Assembly (NCBI GenBank): GCA_018296165.2
Contig: JACKQL020000045.1
Location: 248,001-312,000, forward strand
DNA from: Termitomyces sp. T153
Taxonomy: Eukaryota; Basidiomycota; Agaricomycetes; Agaricales; Lyophyllaceae
Direction of reading: 5' to 3'
DNA: 64,000 nucleotides
Positions 10,985-21,599 of this stretch are shown here, piece after piece (position 1 is the stretch's first letter; each line of letters starts with the position of its first letter). A program made the translations under genes and the position numbers. The notes below the pieces were generated by a model. That model ran no database searches. It had not been told where the DNA came from and was given only the letters and a program-made list of their open reading frames with translations.

Positions 10985-11840
10985 CTAGGTCAAGGGAGGG
11001 AGTCAAACCCTAGGCTTAACAGTTGGAGTGTGGCTTAACCAACAATCCAAACAACTGATCCATAGTAGCTCACAATAGCATGTCATTATAGGCATTTGCT
11101 GGAACAAACAATTGTCAATTGAAATGATGACTAAAAAGCCTTTTGTCAACTACAAAATGTCAAGCAAGGAATTCAAACCACTAAAGTATAGTGCTTTGGA
11201 AAGATAAGCTGGCTACAAGCATATGTTATGTTGTAGCAAAGAGTGGACAATTAAAAACAAATTTATAGACAATGAATGTCAAGCAAGGGATTTGAACCCT
11301 CAACCTGAGCATATGAGACTGCAGACAGTGGCAGAGCACTAATGTTCTAATCTATTAAACCACAAGGGCCTGTTATATCAGGCAAGTTAATCATGAAACA
11401 AACTTGGAAAGATAAGCTGGCTACAAGCATATGTTATGTTGTAGCAAAGAGTGGACAAATAAAAACAAATTTATAGACAACAAATGTCAAGCAAGGGATT
11501 TGAACCCTCAGCCTAAGCATATAAGTCTGCAGACATCAGGAGACCTTTAACATTCAAACCCATTAAGCCACATGGGCATGCTATATCAAGCAAATTAAGA
11601 GCATCTGTAGAGCACTACAGCAATCAAGGATTTAGCAGGTAGCCAGCCTGAATACCCAAACCATGAGAGCATTTTGCTTCAGAGTGTGCCTAAACATCAG
11701 TTAGAGCACAGTAGGAAAAGTGCAATAAATAAAATGAAAGACCAAATCAGTAGTCAATTGTCAGATCAGAGAGTCAAACCCTCATCCTGACAGAGAGAAG
11801 TATAACCTGATGGCATTTTGTACCACTAATCCATGATACT
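10985..11840 (-). repeat. Array of decayed tRNA-like (A box/B box) sequences
   Basis: Five minus-strand segments contain a pol III B-box-like sequence. Positions are 10999-11009 (GGTTTGACTCC), 11168-11179 (GGTTTGAATTCC), 11288-11298 and 11496-11506 (GGTTCAAATCC), and 11770-11780 (GGTTTGACTCT). Upstream A-box-like sequences are visible for four of them: TGGCTTAATGGG at 11559-11570, TGGTTTAATAGA at 11351-11362, ATGGATTAGTGG at 11823-11834, and a weaker one at 11047-11062. Spacing of 54-64 bases is long for class I tRNAs and fits class II or intron-bearing tRNA ancestry. A 5-bp T-stem (GAGGG/CCCTT) is intact at 11495-11511, but acceptor stems do not pair. The B-box changes are those expected from CpG loss (GGTTCGA to GGTTTGA or GGTTCAA). 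They are tRNA-derived repeats rather than working tRNAs. Confidence 0.5.
11196..11611 (+). repeat. 208-bp tandem duplication containing tRNA-like units
   Basis: The sequence starting TTGGAAAGATAAGCTGGCTA at 11196 recurs at 11404 with high identity over the unit, including AAACAAATTTATAGACAA and the B-box segment. The first tRNA-like copies were therefore multiplied by local tandem duplication. Confidence 0.8.
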
Positions 11841-12112
11841 GTACTAAGAATGATATTTTGATGAATTATTTGCAGAGTGCCCCAATCATTGGCATGGTCA
11901 TTTCCACCAGGCTTGCAATGAATGAATAGTTCTGTAATGGCTTCTTGCTCCTACAAAAATGCATCTGTGATGGCTTCCCATGCCTACACTTTGACAGATA
12001 TCTATACAGACAAACCAAGAGCTTTTGAACAGAAATGCATCTGTAATGGATATGCTTTTGTGATGGGATCTGGTGACAGACAAAAAAATCAACAATAAAG
12101 CAGCCTAAAAAG

Positions 12113-12250
12113 CTGGCTAACAGAACTGCTTTTGGCAATGGATGTCATATAGCAATGGAAAGCAGAGACAATGGAAAGAGTTATATGATGGCACACACTG
12201 GCTAACAGAACTGCTTTTTGCAATGGATGTAATATAACAATGGCAAGTGG
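12113..12250 (+). repeat. Short direct repeat CTGGCTAACAGAACTGCTTTT
   Basis: A block of about 45 bp (CTGGCTAACAGAACTGCTTT, then GCAATGGATGT and an ATATARCAATGG tail) occurs at about 12113 and 12199, with 86 bp between starts. It is non-coding satellite-like sequence in the right half of the KDZ-carrying element. Confidence 0.7.
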
Positions 12251-12843
12251 ACAGCAGCCATCTGCTGATACTGTTGACAACAATACAATGTACTACTCCC
12301 ATGAACTAAGAGGGCAGTCAAAGATGTCTGCTAAGAGTGTTTATGATGACACATTGTATCATTGCAATGGCACCATTGCAGATGTAACATTGTTAACTTC
12401 CACTACAATGCAGAGGACTCTGCTGGACATGTAGCATACAATACAAAACATGTTCCACTACAATGTCTGACACATGCACTTGTAGTGCCTTACCCTGTAA
12501 TGTTGTAATAGAGTGCTAGGCAGATATTGTGAGTAATGAAGAAGCTGTGTCTTTGCAGATGGATGAACATGCAGGGTGAACTACATAGTATAGTTCACAA
12601 AAAAAAATGAATTCTATATACAGGCCCACTGAGTGCCCAATTATATCACCTTATGCAGTTGGGCAGCACATTGGGATATTACTATGTCCATCTTATTAAG
12701 TAGGATCATTCAATCCTACCCAGCCTTGATGTAGAGCTAGGGTCCCAGTAGAGACTCTCAGGTGGGATGCTATATCCCACCCCCTTATTTCATTTTTTGT
12801 TGTTGTTAGTCATGAGTCTATTGACAGGCTCAAAAGGGGAATA
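12251..12843. other. Right internal flank of KDZ-carrying element with polypurine tract
   Basis: No gene is recognisable. The final bases before the right terminal repeat (12832-12843, AAAAGGGGAATA) form a polypurine tract, the expected plus-strand primer site of an LTR retrotransposon. Confidence 0.55.
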
Positions 12844-13048
12844 TGTAATGGAGTGTCCATTACCTATCTCAGTGCATATGGTATAATATTGATTTAGGTA
12901 GCATCACATGGTGCTATCTATTAAATACTTGTATTGTAATTACATAAGGCAGCACCTTGCTTCATACTTTGTAGACAAGATCAATTGACTGGTTTTGACT
13001 TACAAGGTGTGATTTGTAAGCTGTGTGAACTGTAACAGAAATGTTACA
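12844..13048 (+). repeat. Right long terminal repeat of the KDZ-carrying element
   Basis: A 205-bp copy of the repeat at 4631-4862, ending ATGTTACA. It is followed directly by the duplicated target AGGAC. Confidence 0.8.
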
Positions 13049-13053
13049 AGGAC

Positions 13054-14300
13054 ATATTTCACCAAGTGATAGTCCAGCTTAGACTTGACTAGTTCTTCTG
13101 GAACCTTGGCAAAACTTATACAGCCAAATGGGCACAGGTGAGTGATGTCCAGGCATTTTTCTGACTATGACTCTTCTGGAATTCCATTGTGATGTGCTGA
13201 AGGGAGGCAGTCTTGCATGTAAGTTTGCATAGCAGCTGCCTCTGCCCACATATCTTTTGGAAGTCCACTTTCAGCTAAATACATCACACACTCTTGATGA
13301 TCATGCAAAAATCTTAGAACCTATTTTGAGAGTGTTTATATAGTACAACTAACTTCAGGATTATTCCATGCATGGTGCAGTACTCCTTCTAGCACTCATT
13401 CAATCACTCTCTTCCAGCATTGGCATGGACCATCAAGAGCCTAAGTCCAGTCCACTGCTTGATTTCTATGTGGGACATGAAGGCTGCTAATGTACTAGCA
13501 GCATCCTTTGTGAGAAAGTATCCAGACATTCTCAAGGTGTTGTCATCTGCTATCAGCATCATGTATAATGTGCCACTAAGTAAGGTTTTGGTTACTGGTC
13601 CCCATAAGTCAAGATGGATGCAGTCATTAGGGCTTTGCTCAATCTCATGTTCTCCATCATAGAGTCAAGCATTATGTTTCCTGTATACCAAATCCTCACA
13701 CAATCCTCTGACAGCTGGGTCTCCTGTGATGGTTAACCCATCTAGAAGTCTGTCTTTAGCCACTTTCTAGATTGTCTCAATCCCTGCATGTCCAAGGCAA
13801 TGGTGCTAGCTGTCTAGGTCTACTGGTTTGTCTAGGCAAGTAGCTATCATTACTGTGCTTTGCAGGATCTTGCATAAACAATTGAGCAGATACATCTCAT
13901 TTGCTCACTTACCCACCTGGACCACTCTACCATCAGGGTTGTTGAACATGGCCCTGCCTTGTGTGAAGACAACTGAGAACCCTGCTTGATCAGATTTTCC
14001 AATAGAGATCAGGTTTGCTGAGAGGTAAGGAGTATGGAGGGTTCTCTGGAATATCAGCTCTACTGCCTCATTGTCTGTGTTGATGATTTTCACATGTTCC
14101 AATCCAACAATTCAAAACATGTTATTCTTTGATGCAGCTTGTCCTTGCCTGAGGACAGGGTGCAGAGTGTAGTCTGAGAATGCTTTGCAGTCCACAAAGC
14201 AATGATTGGTGGTGCCAGAGTCTGCAAATGTTGGTATGGTTCTGCCTATCAGGGTCAAAGCTAGGGTTGCATCTGGTTAGAGAATGATGTGTTGCAGTAC
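13054..14300 (-). pseudogene. Copia integrase and protease region (proximal half)
   Basis: In transcription order: a GAG-pre-integrase block (LHTPYLSANLISIGKSDQAG, 13905-14102), then a segment with HCLGHAGIETI and VYRKHNA, and then the integrase core start NDCIHLDLWGPVTKTL with LYMMLIADDNT near 13560. The block ends at ITHLCPFGCISFAKVPEEL and KLDYHLVKY, where the nested element begins. The motif order is that of Ty1/Copia, where integrase precedes RT. The first catalytic Asp (HLD) is visible; the second and third are not clear. Stops interrupt the frame. It is continuous with 2640-4630 once the insertion is removed. Confidence 0.8.
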
Positions 14301-14351
14301 AGGATTTACCACTGTGGCCAATGTATATGAGGTTTGTGATGTGTTAGCCAA

Positions 14352-14690
14352 CTAGGTAACATTAGCCATGTGTGCTGCTGAGGATGCTGAGGAGTTTGCT
14401 TGGGAGCTGCTGATTGATACCATTAGGGTGGCTAGTGCCTGTTCCCAGTTTTGGAAGTGGGTAGGGAACTGGCCCTCCCTTCCTCCTCCATGCCAGTAGC
14501 ACCTGTTGATGATGTGTCCCATTCTCTTGTAGTTTGGATTTGTGCAGATTAATTTATCTCTTGGTGGTTTTCCATTGGCCTTGAGAGCAGTGACTGATGG
14601 CATGGCAGCTTTCTGGAGTTTCAGTCTTTCCCAGTGAACAAGAAGTCCTGGTATGAGACTGGCAGAAGTCTTTGTCAAGTACATAGTATA
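14352..14690 (-). pseudogene. Copia gag remnant with zinc knuckle
   Basis: The frame encodes KPPRDKLICTNPNYKRMGHI followed by INRCYWHGGGREGQFP, matching the CCHC-type knuckle of fungal Copia gag with the second Cys replaced by Tyr. The apparent N-terminus (MSHYTMY) is not real gag. It reads out of the terminal repeat of a Tc1/mariner element inserted at about 14690. Confidence 0.7.
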
Positions 14691-15605
14691 GTGGCTCAAA
14701 AAACCATCACAATATTTAATACTTTTTGAAAGATGACATTGGTATGAAGAATTGTAAGTATTTAAAATTCTGGTTAAATCATATAAAATACTACAGCATC
14801 ATGGCAACAAATTGCATTTTAGGTTGTGTAATTTAAATCAAAACTAATGGAGTAATGGCCATTTTAAAATATCCACTCATTTGGACAGTTTTTTGAGCAT
14901 CTTTAACTTTGCAGGTTTATCCCTATTTTAGTCAGAAATAAAGAGTAAGTTGCATGTGGGAATATCAACAAAGTCATGTGACCATGCTTGGTTATATTTG
15001 GGAGTGGTTCAAGTTGGTTGAACCACATCTTGACCTTCAACCACCATCATGAAAGCTACTTCTCCTACACAATGCTCTACTGTTGTTTCTCTCTTTGCTC
15101 AAGGGTTTCTCTGCATCAGATTGGGGCTAAAACTGGTCTAGGGAAGTCTATTATTGGGAGGATTGGTAGAGAGGTTGGAGGTGGACAAGGAAAACCATCC
15201 TGGAGGCTGTCCAGCTAATCTTAGTCCATGTAATAAACAGGCTATTGTTTGACAAATCTCAACTGGGAGAGTTAATACAGCTGTTCAGGCCACCAATCTT
15301 ATCAAAAACATCATTTTCTACCCTGTCTCTCCTCAGACTGTCCAGAATGTGCTGAAGGAGGAGGGGTATTAGTCTGCTACAAAGAGGAAAGTTCCTATGC
15401 TCAAAGCTAAATATCAGCAACTACAACTTGAATGGGCTCAAGAGCATCAGAATTGAACTGCAGGGGACTGAAAAAGAGTGTTGTAGACAGATGAGACAAA
15501 GATTAGCAGGATTGGGTCAGATGGAAAGCAGTATGTGTGGAAGCTATGAGGAGAAGGCATTTTAAACCAAACCACTACACTGCCAAGAGACCACTATGGC
15601 TGGAC
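14690..15605 (+). mobile_element. Tc1/mariner-like transposon remnant
   Basis: The left end TATAGTGGCTCAAAAAACC next to a TA target is typical of Tc1/mariner terminal repeats. AT-rich non-coding sequence follows to about 14985. The plus strand then encodes, across frames, helix-turn-helix-like KTGLGKSIIGRIGREVG near 15127-15180 and the catalytic-domain block TDETKISRIGSDGKQYVWK near 15487-15545. In the intact family the D of SDE is the first or second metal ligand. Stops separate the blocks. The right half is missing: homology stops where a truncated Gypsy LTR begins at about 15608. Confidence 0.65.
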
Positions 15606-15607
15606 CC

Positions 15608-15960
15608 CTGAGTTGTTTCTTTTATTCTAAGACATCTGCTTATTGTGGGCCTCCCATCTTTGGGCCACAGGTACTTTAAACTAAGAGCTATCTTTTAGTC
15701 ATATTTGTATTGGGTCACATGCCCTGCTCTAGTGACAGAGGCATGTGACTTTTCTTTTCTACTGTACAATTGTGTCCTATAAGTTCAAAGGCCTGAAGTG
15801 TAGCATTTGGCCTAGGGAGTTCCTCAAACTTGTTCTCTTTGGATCTCCCTTTGCCAGGTGTGTAGTTATACTTGTAGACACTGTACAGTGCTGAATAGAC
15901 TTTGGAGATCCCTTTGCCAGTTGTATGATTGAGCCACAGCCTTTAGAGGTTGCTCTTACA
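15608..15960 (+). repeat. Truncated 5' LTR of Gypsy G1 copy A
   Basis: It aligns with the middle and right part of the G1 LTRs at 25849-26406 (for example TTGTTTCYTTTATTCT and GGCCTCCCATCTTT) and ends GCTCTTACA at 15960. The first half of the LTR is missing. It contains two copies of a TTTGGAGATCCCTTTGCCAG-like subrepeat at about 15838 and 15901. Confidence 0.7.
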
Positions 15961-17340
15961 GCAGAAGAAGTCTTTAGATTCAGTCTAAAAGCCTCCTTTT
16001 TCATTGCCTGAGTTTCAACTTGATTCCTTAAAAGGTCTTGTTCCCACCAGTGTCTTAGTACCCCCTGTGCTCCTCCTATGACCCAACCAACCTCTCCAGC
16101 ATCTCCTCTTGATGCTCCAAGCCCTTAGGACAATGCCTGGAGTTGTTTTCTGTCTCTGGAGACACAGGTTTAACTTACTCAAGCCTTACTTTCCATACTG
16201 CTGAACTCACTAGACTCCATCAGACCACTAAAGCAGTGTCCCTTTCCTTCCAGGCCCTGATGGAATGTCTTTTCCTTGCTCTTAATCCTACTCCTGGAAT
16301 CTCAGCAGCCACAGGAAGGTTCTCTTCTGCACTTAGCCTGGGGGCTTCAGCACCTCACTCCAAACTTCCTCACCCTATGCTCCCTGACATATTTGATGGG
16401 GACTGTAGAGTTGGGGAACATTTCCTTCAGTCTTGCATTACCTATATCTAGTTGAGCAGTAAAGCCTTTGCCTCTAATGCTTTGAAAATTGCCTGGGTTC
16501 TCTTCCATAATAAAGGCAGGCTAAGCCTCAACTTATATGCTGTGCATTTTTTGATGCCAAGAAGGAGTTGAGAGTTTTCCTAACTAGATGGAGTTTGAGA
16601 AGGAGTTCCAAGCTGAGTCCTTTCCCCTTGATACTGCCAGGACTGCAGCTCTTTCTCTTTGAGATTGAACCTAGTATAGTCAAGAGAAGCAGTCACTTGA
16701 CCAGTACATTGACTCTTTCTATGCCTTAGTTGAACAGACTGAATATCCAGATAGTCTGCAATTCTGCTGAACCTTCCATGACAGACTCCACCCCTCTCTC
16801 ATAGATTGTGTTGATAATATAGCTGAGGGGTGCCCAGATGATGAGTATGTCAATACCTGGTACAAGGTGGCATGTGAGCAGTGGCAACTGATGAAACTGC
16901 AATGTGAGCAGTGGCAGATGCAACCCTCAACATTTCCTTTTCCTTGTGAGGAGTTCACCCCCTGAGTCCCCCCTTCTATCCCAGCTTTAGCAGCCCTACA
17001 AGCAGGTGCAGCACTTTCTATTCCATCTCATATTGCCTCCTTGCACTCCTTACTCCAAGGAGTCCCAATAGATGTCAACATCTCCTGACAGCAATCCTCT
17101 ACTTCCCTGATGTGTTAATGCTGTGGAAAGGTTGGTCACTTCACCTGCTACTGTCCTCAAGGGCTAGAAGTCCACTATCTGTCTGCATCAGAGCAAGAAG
17201 AGCTGCTCATCCAACTCCTAGCAGCCTGAGATGCAACAGGAACCACTTCTCCTGATGCACCTATTGCCATCTGCTTTGATAAGGTGGCTAATGTATTGGA
17301 GGAGGCCCTCACAGAGTCAGAAGAGGATTTTTAAAAGGGC
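15961..17340 (+). pseudogene. G1 copy A gag
   Basis: Gag of the G1 Gypsy family, related along its length to copies B and C in this window. Blocks visible: SSLTFHTAELTRLHQTTKAV (16143-16451), then LPDIFDGDCRVGEHFLQSC, a common start of basidiomycete Gypsy capsids. Near 17100-17165 is a zinc knuckle reading CCGKVGHFTCYCPQGLEVHY with its first Cys behind a stop. Frame changes and stops are frequent. It is followed on the same strand by protease and RT of the same copy. Confidence 0.75.
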
Positions 17341-17589
17341 ATCAGATGACCTGTACACCCCCATTGCTTAGTGCTAATCATTTTGCTCCCCTGTTCATAG
17401 ATCCAAACATATTTGTTGTTGCCTTTGATAATATGCCCAAAATGATGAGCCCTCCTCAGATGTACAAACCCCCTCTCCAGCAAAAATCTCCACTGAAAGC
17501 ATACCTCCTAATCCATGCCTCCAGATTCCTGCATGGAAATGCTGTCTCCCCCATTGTTATATATCTACCCCTTCTCCCAACTCCCTGAA

Positions 17590-18060
17590 GCTACAGGTAA
17601 AAACTAAGACAACAGACACCCAGCAGACTCAAAGTGTGGTTGCCCTGCTTGACAGTGGAGCAATAGGCCTTTTCCTTAACACAGACTATATGCAATGACA
17701 CTGTCTCACTACTTGCCTCCTATCATGTCCTATCTCCATGTACAATGTGGATGGCATGCTCAATGAAGCTGGCTCTATTTGCTCCATAGTGGACCTAGTC
17801 CTCCATTACTAAGACCACTCAGAGCAAGCTGCTTTTGCTGTCACTAGCCTAGAAAAATGAGACATAATCTCAGGATTTACCTGGTTACAGAACACAACTC
17901 TGAGATTGACTGGACTAAGAGTGAGGTGAAGATAAGCCATTACCCTTGTTGTTGCATTACTTGTGTGGAAGAAACTTATAAAGAGCAGAAAGCCATGATT
18001 TGTGAGTGTGCTGCTGTGTGTGCCTATTGTGCTGGGCATCTCCCTTAGGCTGATCTTGAC
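17590..18060 (+). pseudogene. G1 copy A aspartic protease and Cys-rich module
   Basis: VVALLDSGAIGLFLNTDYMQ carries the D-S-G protease triad, and YNVDGMLNEAGSICS with FTWL follows. Downstream is the family-specific Cys-rich stretch (YPCCCITCVEETYKEQ and CECAAVCAYCAGHLP). Stops at about 17696 and elsewhere inactivate it. The D-S-G block, the VDGMLNEAG block and the Cys module are shared with copies B, C and D. Confidence 0.75.
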
Positions 18061-18179
18061 ATCCTGAGTCCCTCTCCCCTCTGGCATTTCCTCATAGAGA
18101 AGCCCTCTAGAAGGATGTCTGAAGTGTTAGGTGTTAACCTAAGGAGGAAGAGGAATGTGAAGGAGAATGGACCAGGGCT

Positions 18180-19115
18180 GTGGACCTAGAGTTTACAGAC
18201 AAAACTATAGAGGTAGGTGATAGGATCTATCCTACAACCCTCTGCCCCCTCCTACAATGCCAGAGATTTGGGCCATTCAGACCACTTCTCAACATCTGGC
18301 GCAGGCATTTGTGGAAAACTTGTAGCCCAAGCCTTTCTATAGCACAGTTCCTGATCACCTCCACAATTTTGAGAACATATTCTCCAAGGCATCCTTTGAT
18401 TCACTTCTAGAGCATAAGCAGTGGAATTATGCAATTGAGCTGATACTAGATTCAGAGCCCTCTAGCTGCAAGGTCTATCTGCTTGCACCCTGCAAGCAGG
18501 ATGAGCTGGATGCATTCCTACAGAAGAATCTTAGCTGAGGACAGATACAACTCTCCAAGTCCCCAATGACCTCGTCAGTCTTTTTCATTAAGAAGAAGGA
18601 TGTGCCTCCTTATCTGGTTCAGGACTATCAAGTCTTAAATGTGATGACAGTGAAGAATTGCTATCCCTTGCCACTCATTTTAGAACTTGTCAACAATCTT
18701 CAAGGTGCATGCTACTTTATCAAGTTGGATGTCCATTGGGGCTACAACAATGTGCACATCAAAGAAGGAGATGGGTAGAAGGTAGTGTTCCAAACCAATT
18801 GCAGACTCTTTGAACCTCTGGTGATATTTTTTGGTCTCACCAATAGCCCAGCCACTTTCCAGACTATGATGAATGACATTTTCCATGATTTAATTGCAGA
18901 GGGTGTTGTCTGTGTATATCTTAATAATATCCTCATCTACACTAAAACCTTGAAGGAGCATTCTTGGGTTACATGCATTGTCTTGGAACACCTCTGCTAA
19001 CACCAGCTCTATTCAAAGCCTGAGAAGTATGAATTTGAGCAGACCAAGGTGGAATATCTATCATTTTGCATGGAATGGTTGAGATGAACCCCATCAAAGT
19101 GGCAGGTGTAGCAGA
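18180..19115 (+). pseudogene. G1 copy A reverse transcriptase, truncated
   Basis: RT blocks in order: TSSVFFIKKKDVPPYLVQDY, ELVNNLQGACYFIKLDVHWG, VIFFGLTNSPATFQTMMNDI and the catalytic motif region VCVYLNNILIYTKTL, where the Y-x-D-D site has decayed to YLNN. Similarity ends after VAEWP-equivalent sequence near 19115. RNase H, integrase and the 3' LTR are absent, so copy A is cut off at its junction with G4. Confidence 0.8.
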
Positions 19116-19119
19116 GTGG

Positions 19120-19941
19120 CCCCCTTGGAAGCCCCTCTAAGGCTTCCCTCAACAGCTTGCAGAATCAATATAAAGACCCAAGGTGCTTCAATCCATAACT
19201 TCAGGCAGCTCCAGACTCCACCACACAACTCTGGACCCTGGCCACCATAGCTCCAGGCCCCACTACCTTGACTTTGACACCCATCTGAAGAACTCCCAAC
19301 ACCAAAATTATCAGCACCATCCCTATTGTACACATTCCACAAGACAGTATTCCCACCCATCAACTACAAATCACTCTGACCTTGCTAGAGGGACACCTAT
19401 GTGAAAGGACTACACCATTGGAACAACAGAGGAGCAAACCCAATACAAAGTAGTTTCTCTAGAGTACCATGAATTTGCTGATGCATTCTTCAAGTGAAGA
19501 GTAAAGCACTCTCTCCACACTCATTGAGTCAAACTTGAAGGCTGCCTCCCATCTCTGTGGCAAGATCTACAAACTCTGGACCCTAAAAACAATACCTCAC
19601 AATATGTCCAGCAAGGCATCATGCACTCCAATCTCTTCTGCTGGAGTCACAAACCAGCTACCAAGAAAAACAAATGGCCTCTCTGACTCTGCACCAACTA
19701 TCAGGAACTGAACAAAGTCCTCAAAAGAAGTGGTATCCACTTTCCCTAATTGGAAACCTTGTTAAATGCCTCTGCAGTGCCAAGACCTCCCTCAACTCTA
19801 GCTACAATGATATCTGGACTGCTCAGGAAGATGAATAGAAGACCACCCTCCACACCACCATGACCCCTTCAAGTGCTCAGTGATGCTCTGAAGATGACCA
19901 GCTCCCCCACCACTCTGCAGTATTTGCAGATGACCTCTTTC
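19120..19941 (+). pseudogene. Gypsy G4 polyprotein fragment (protease-RT)
   Basis: A different Gypsy element on the plus strand. Recognisable blocks are EYHEFADAFFK (near 19460), a CTNYQELNKVLKRSGIHFP RT fingers block (near 19700) and PTTLQYLQMTSFW (near 19905, equivalent to the NAPATFQ..MNDIF helix). The frame is badly broken and internally shortened. It continues at 25339 on the far side of element G3. Confidence 0.65.
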
Positions 19942-20187
19942 TGGAAGGCTGTCATTCTTGGCAGCCTCACTTGGACCCAATCAGACAAGACAACAGATAC
20001 TTTGTTGCATGTGTAAGATTAGGTGAACAAGAGTAATTTACTTTTCTCACCTTCATTGCTCTTCACCTAATCTTACACACACAACAAAGGTAAATTATGC
20101 CTTTTTAGTCAGCATTGCATGATCCATGGTGCTGCCTCTCTACTTCTCCTTTCCACTTTGTTGTGAGTCCACTATGGTGGGCTTACA
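19942..20187 (-). repeat. G3 3' LTR with internal inverted duplication
   Basis: It is about 51 bp longer than the 5' LTR because the segment TGTGTAAGATTAGGTGA is present twice in opposite orientation (about 20000-20016 and 20067-20083), making a hairpin of about 95 bases at 19998-20092. The 5' LTR has one copy. Confidence 0.75.
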
Positions 20188-20199
20188 CTCCTCTCCCCT

Positions 20200-20960
20200 C
20201 CAATAAGTTGCTCTGGTTCTCAGACCTCCATTCTGTTCTCTGCTTCCCACCTGTCTAGTGCCTCGCAGTCCTCCAGCTCTGACCCAGATAGCCATTTGTC
20301 ATAGTCAGGCCCATATCCTATTTACTGGACTAGGTATTGGTGTCCTTGTCCACATCGGCATGCATCAACAATCTTCTTGATCAGGTACTGATCCTGTGCT
20401 CTGTCCTCTGTTACCACTGGCTCTAGGTGTGGGTATTCTCAGTCTGGGAAAAGTGATGCATTGTTTGGTATGTGTCTCTTCAGTAAGCTTGCATGGAACC
20501 CTGGGAAGGATTAGGTGGATCCAGGTAGCCTTAGTGTATACTTCAACTTCTCTGGAAATGCTTTCATGACTTCATATGGTCTGTCACTCCTTGGCATGAA
20601 CTTGGCCACTCTCTTCTTCCCCTTTTGTTTGTAGTCTCTTTGATGGTATTTTGTTGACAGCATGACTAGGTCTCCCTCCTTATAGTGGTCTTCTGGTCTC
20701 CAATGTTCATTTGTGTGGTATGCTTGTCAAATTTTGGCCACTAGCAGATTGTCCTGGGCTTCCTTTACATCTGTCTCAAGCTTCTCTATGATCTCCCTTG
20801 TGGATATCACTTCTTTTGAGGTGTCTGGGGGCAGTGGTGCTAAGGGTGGAATAAGTCTCAGTGATTTGCCTGTTTTGAGCTGGAAGGGCAAGTACTCTGT
20901 GGATGCATTGATGGTATTCATGATTGTGAATCTCACCCTGTGCAGGGTCTTGGACCACCC
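20200..20960 (-). pseudogene. G3 integrase C-terminus and chromodomain
   Basis: The minus-strand frames read EDHYKEGDLVMLSTKYHQRD (near 20690), MPRSDRPYEVMKAFPEKLKY and FHASLLKRHIPNNASLFPD, the GPY/F-type integrase tail. A chromodomain follows (DQYLIKKIVDACRCGQGHQY near 20390-20330, then IGYGPDYDKWLSGSELEDCE near 20310-20260). Chromodomains of chromoviruses bind histone marks and steer integration to heterochromatin, which fits the surroundings. Stops occur inside the domain. Confidence 0.75.
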
Positions 20961-20963
20961 TTT

Positions 20964-21443
20964 CTAGTTTCTATTAATGTGATATTGGATGCTCTGGACT
21001 ACTGTCTTGTTTGTCCTCTTGCTCCCACCATCTGTCTTGGGGTAGTAAGATGTCAACATCTTGAGCTTGACTCTGGTGAGTTTGTGGAGCTCCTGCCAAA
21101 CTTTGGCCACAAAAAGTGGGTCTTGGTCTGAGACAATCTGTGTCATGAGGCTGTTCTCACAGTACCACTTGTCAAAGAGTACTACTGCCACCTGTGCTGC
21201 CATGTATGAGGAGTGCATTACCACCAGCTGAATGTTGGCTCCCATCAAGTCAGTCATTGACATGATTGTATCTTTGCCCTCCTCTTCTGGGAGCAGTCTG
21301 ACAAAGTCAATTCCTACTACTGAAAATCTCTCATCTAGTACTGGGAGTGGATGTAGTGGTTCCACTGGTTTGGATGTCCGATCCTTGTTCCTCTGACATT
21401 GCATGCATGAGGGGATGTATGCCTGCTCTAGGTCTTGCCTCAT
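20964..21443 (-). pseudogene. G3 integrase core
   Basis: A 159-codon open frame holding the retroviral-type integrase core. The first Asp is in VVGIDFVRLLPEEEG (D46), the second in TQIVSDQDPLF (D106). The third position, normally Glu in DG.SERTN, reads DGGSKRTNKTVV (Lys142), so the D-D-E triad is broken by a single G-to-A type change. PSCMQCQRNK at residues 11-20 is the end of the HHCC zinc-binding module. Confidence 0.8.
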
Positions 21444-21599
21444 GTTGGACCAGTAGTAGGAGTCTCAGAGTGCCTGGTAACTTTTCTCAAACCCAAAGTG
21501 GCCAAGTGAGTCATGTGCTAGGTTGTATAACAGTTTATGAATGTGAGTGCTGCTTGGTATCAGGAGGTGACAGCTGACATAGATCAGTCCATTCTCCAT

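Larger units (their letters stand above)
4631..13048 (+). mobile_element. LTR-like element carrying KDZ transposase, nested in Copia
   Basis: Direct repeats at 4631-4862 and 12844-13048 both start TGTAA and end ATGTTAYA, giving the short inverted termini TGTAAC/GTTACA. The element is flanked by a perfect 5-bp duplication AGGAC (4626-4630 and 13049-13053). Removing the element and one AGGAC rejoins the Copia frame across the integrase-RT boundary. A purine tract AAAAGGGGAATA (12832-12843) abuts the right repeat, as in LTR retrotransposons. The interior shows no gag, reverse transcriptase or integrase. It holds a decayed KDZ transposase, a repeat-rich ORF and tRNA-like sequences. No convincing primer-binding site follows the left repeat. 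It may be a non-autonomous LTR element that received a KDZ transposon, or an unusual composite. Confidence 0.75.

Noticed and set aside
11271..11580. Functional tRNA genes
   Set aside because: A and B boxes are recognisable, but acceptor stems do not pair, the A-B distance is long, and the copies are tandemly duplicated and CpG-decayed.
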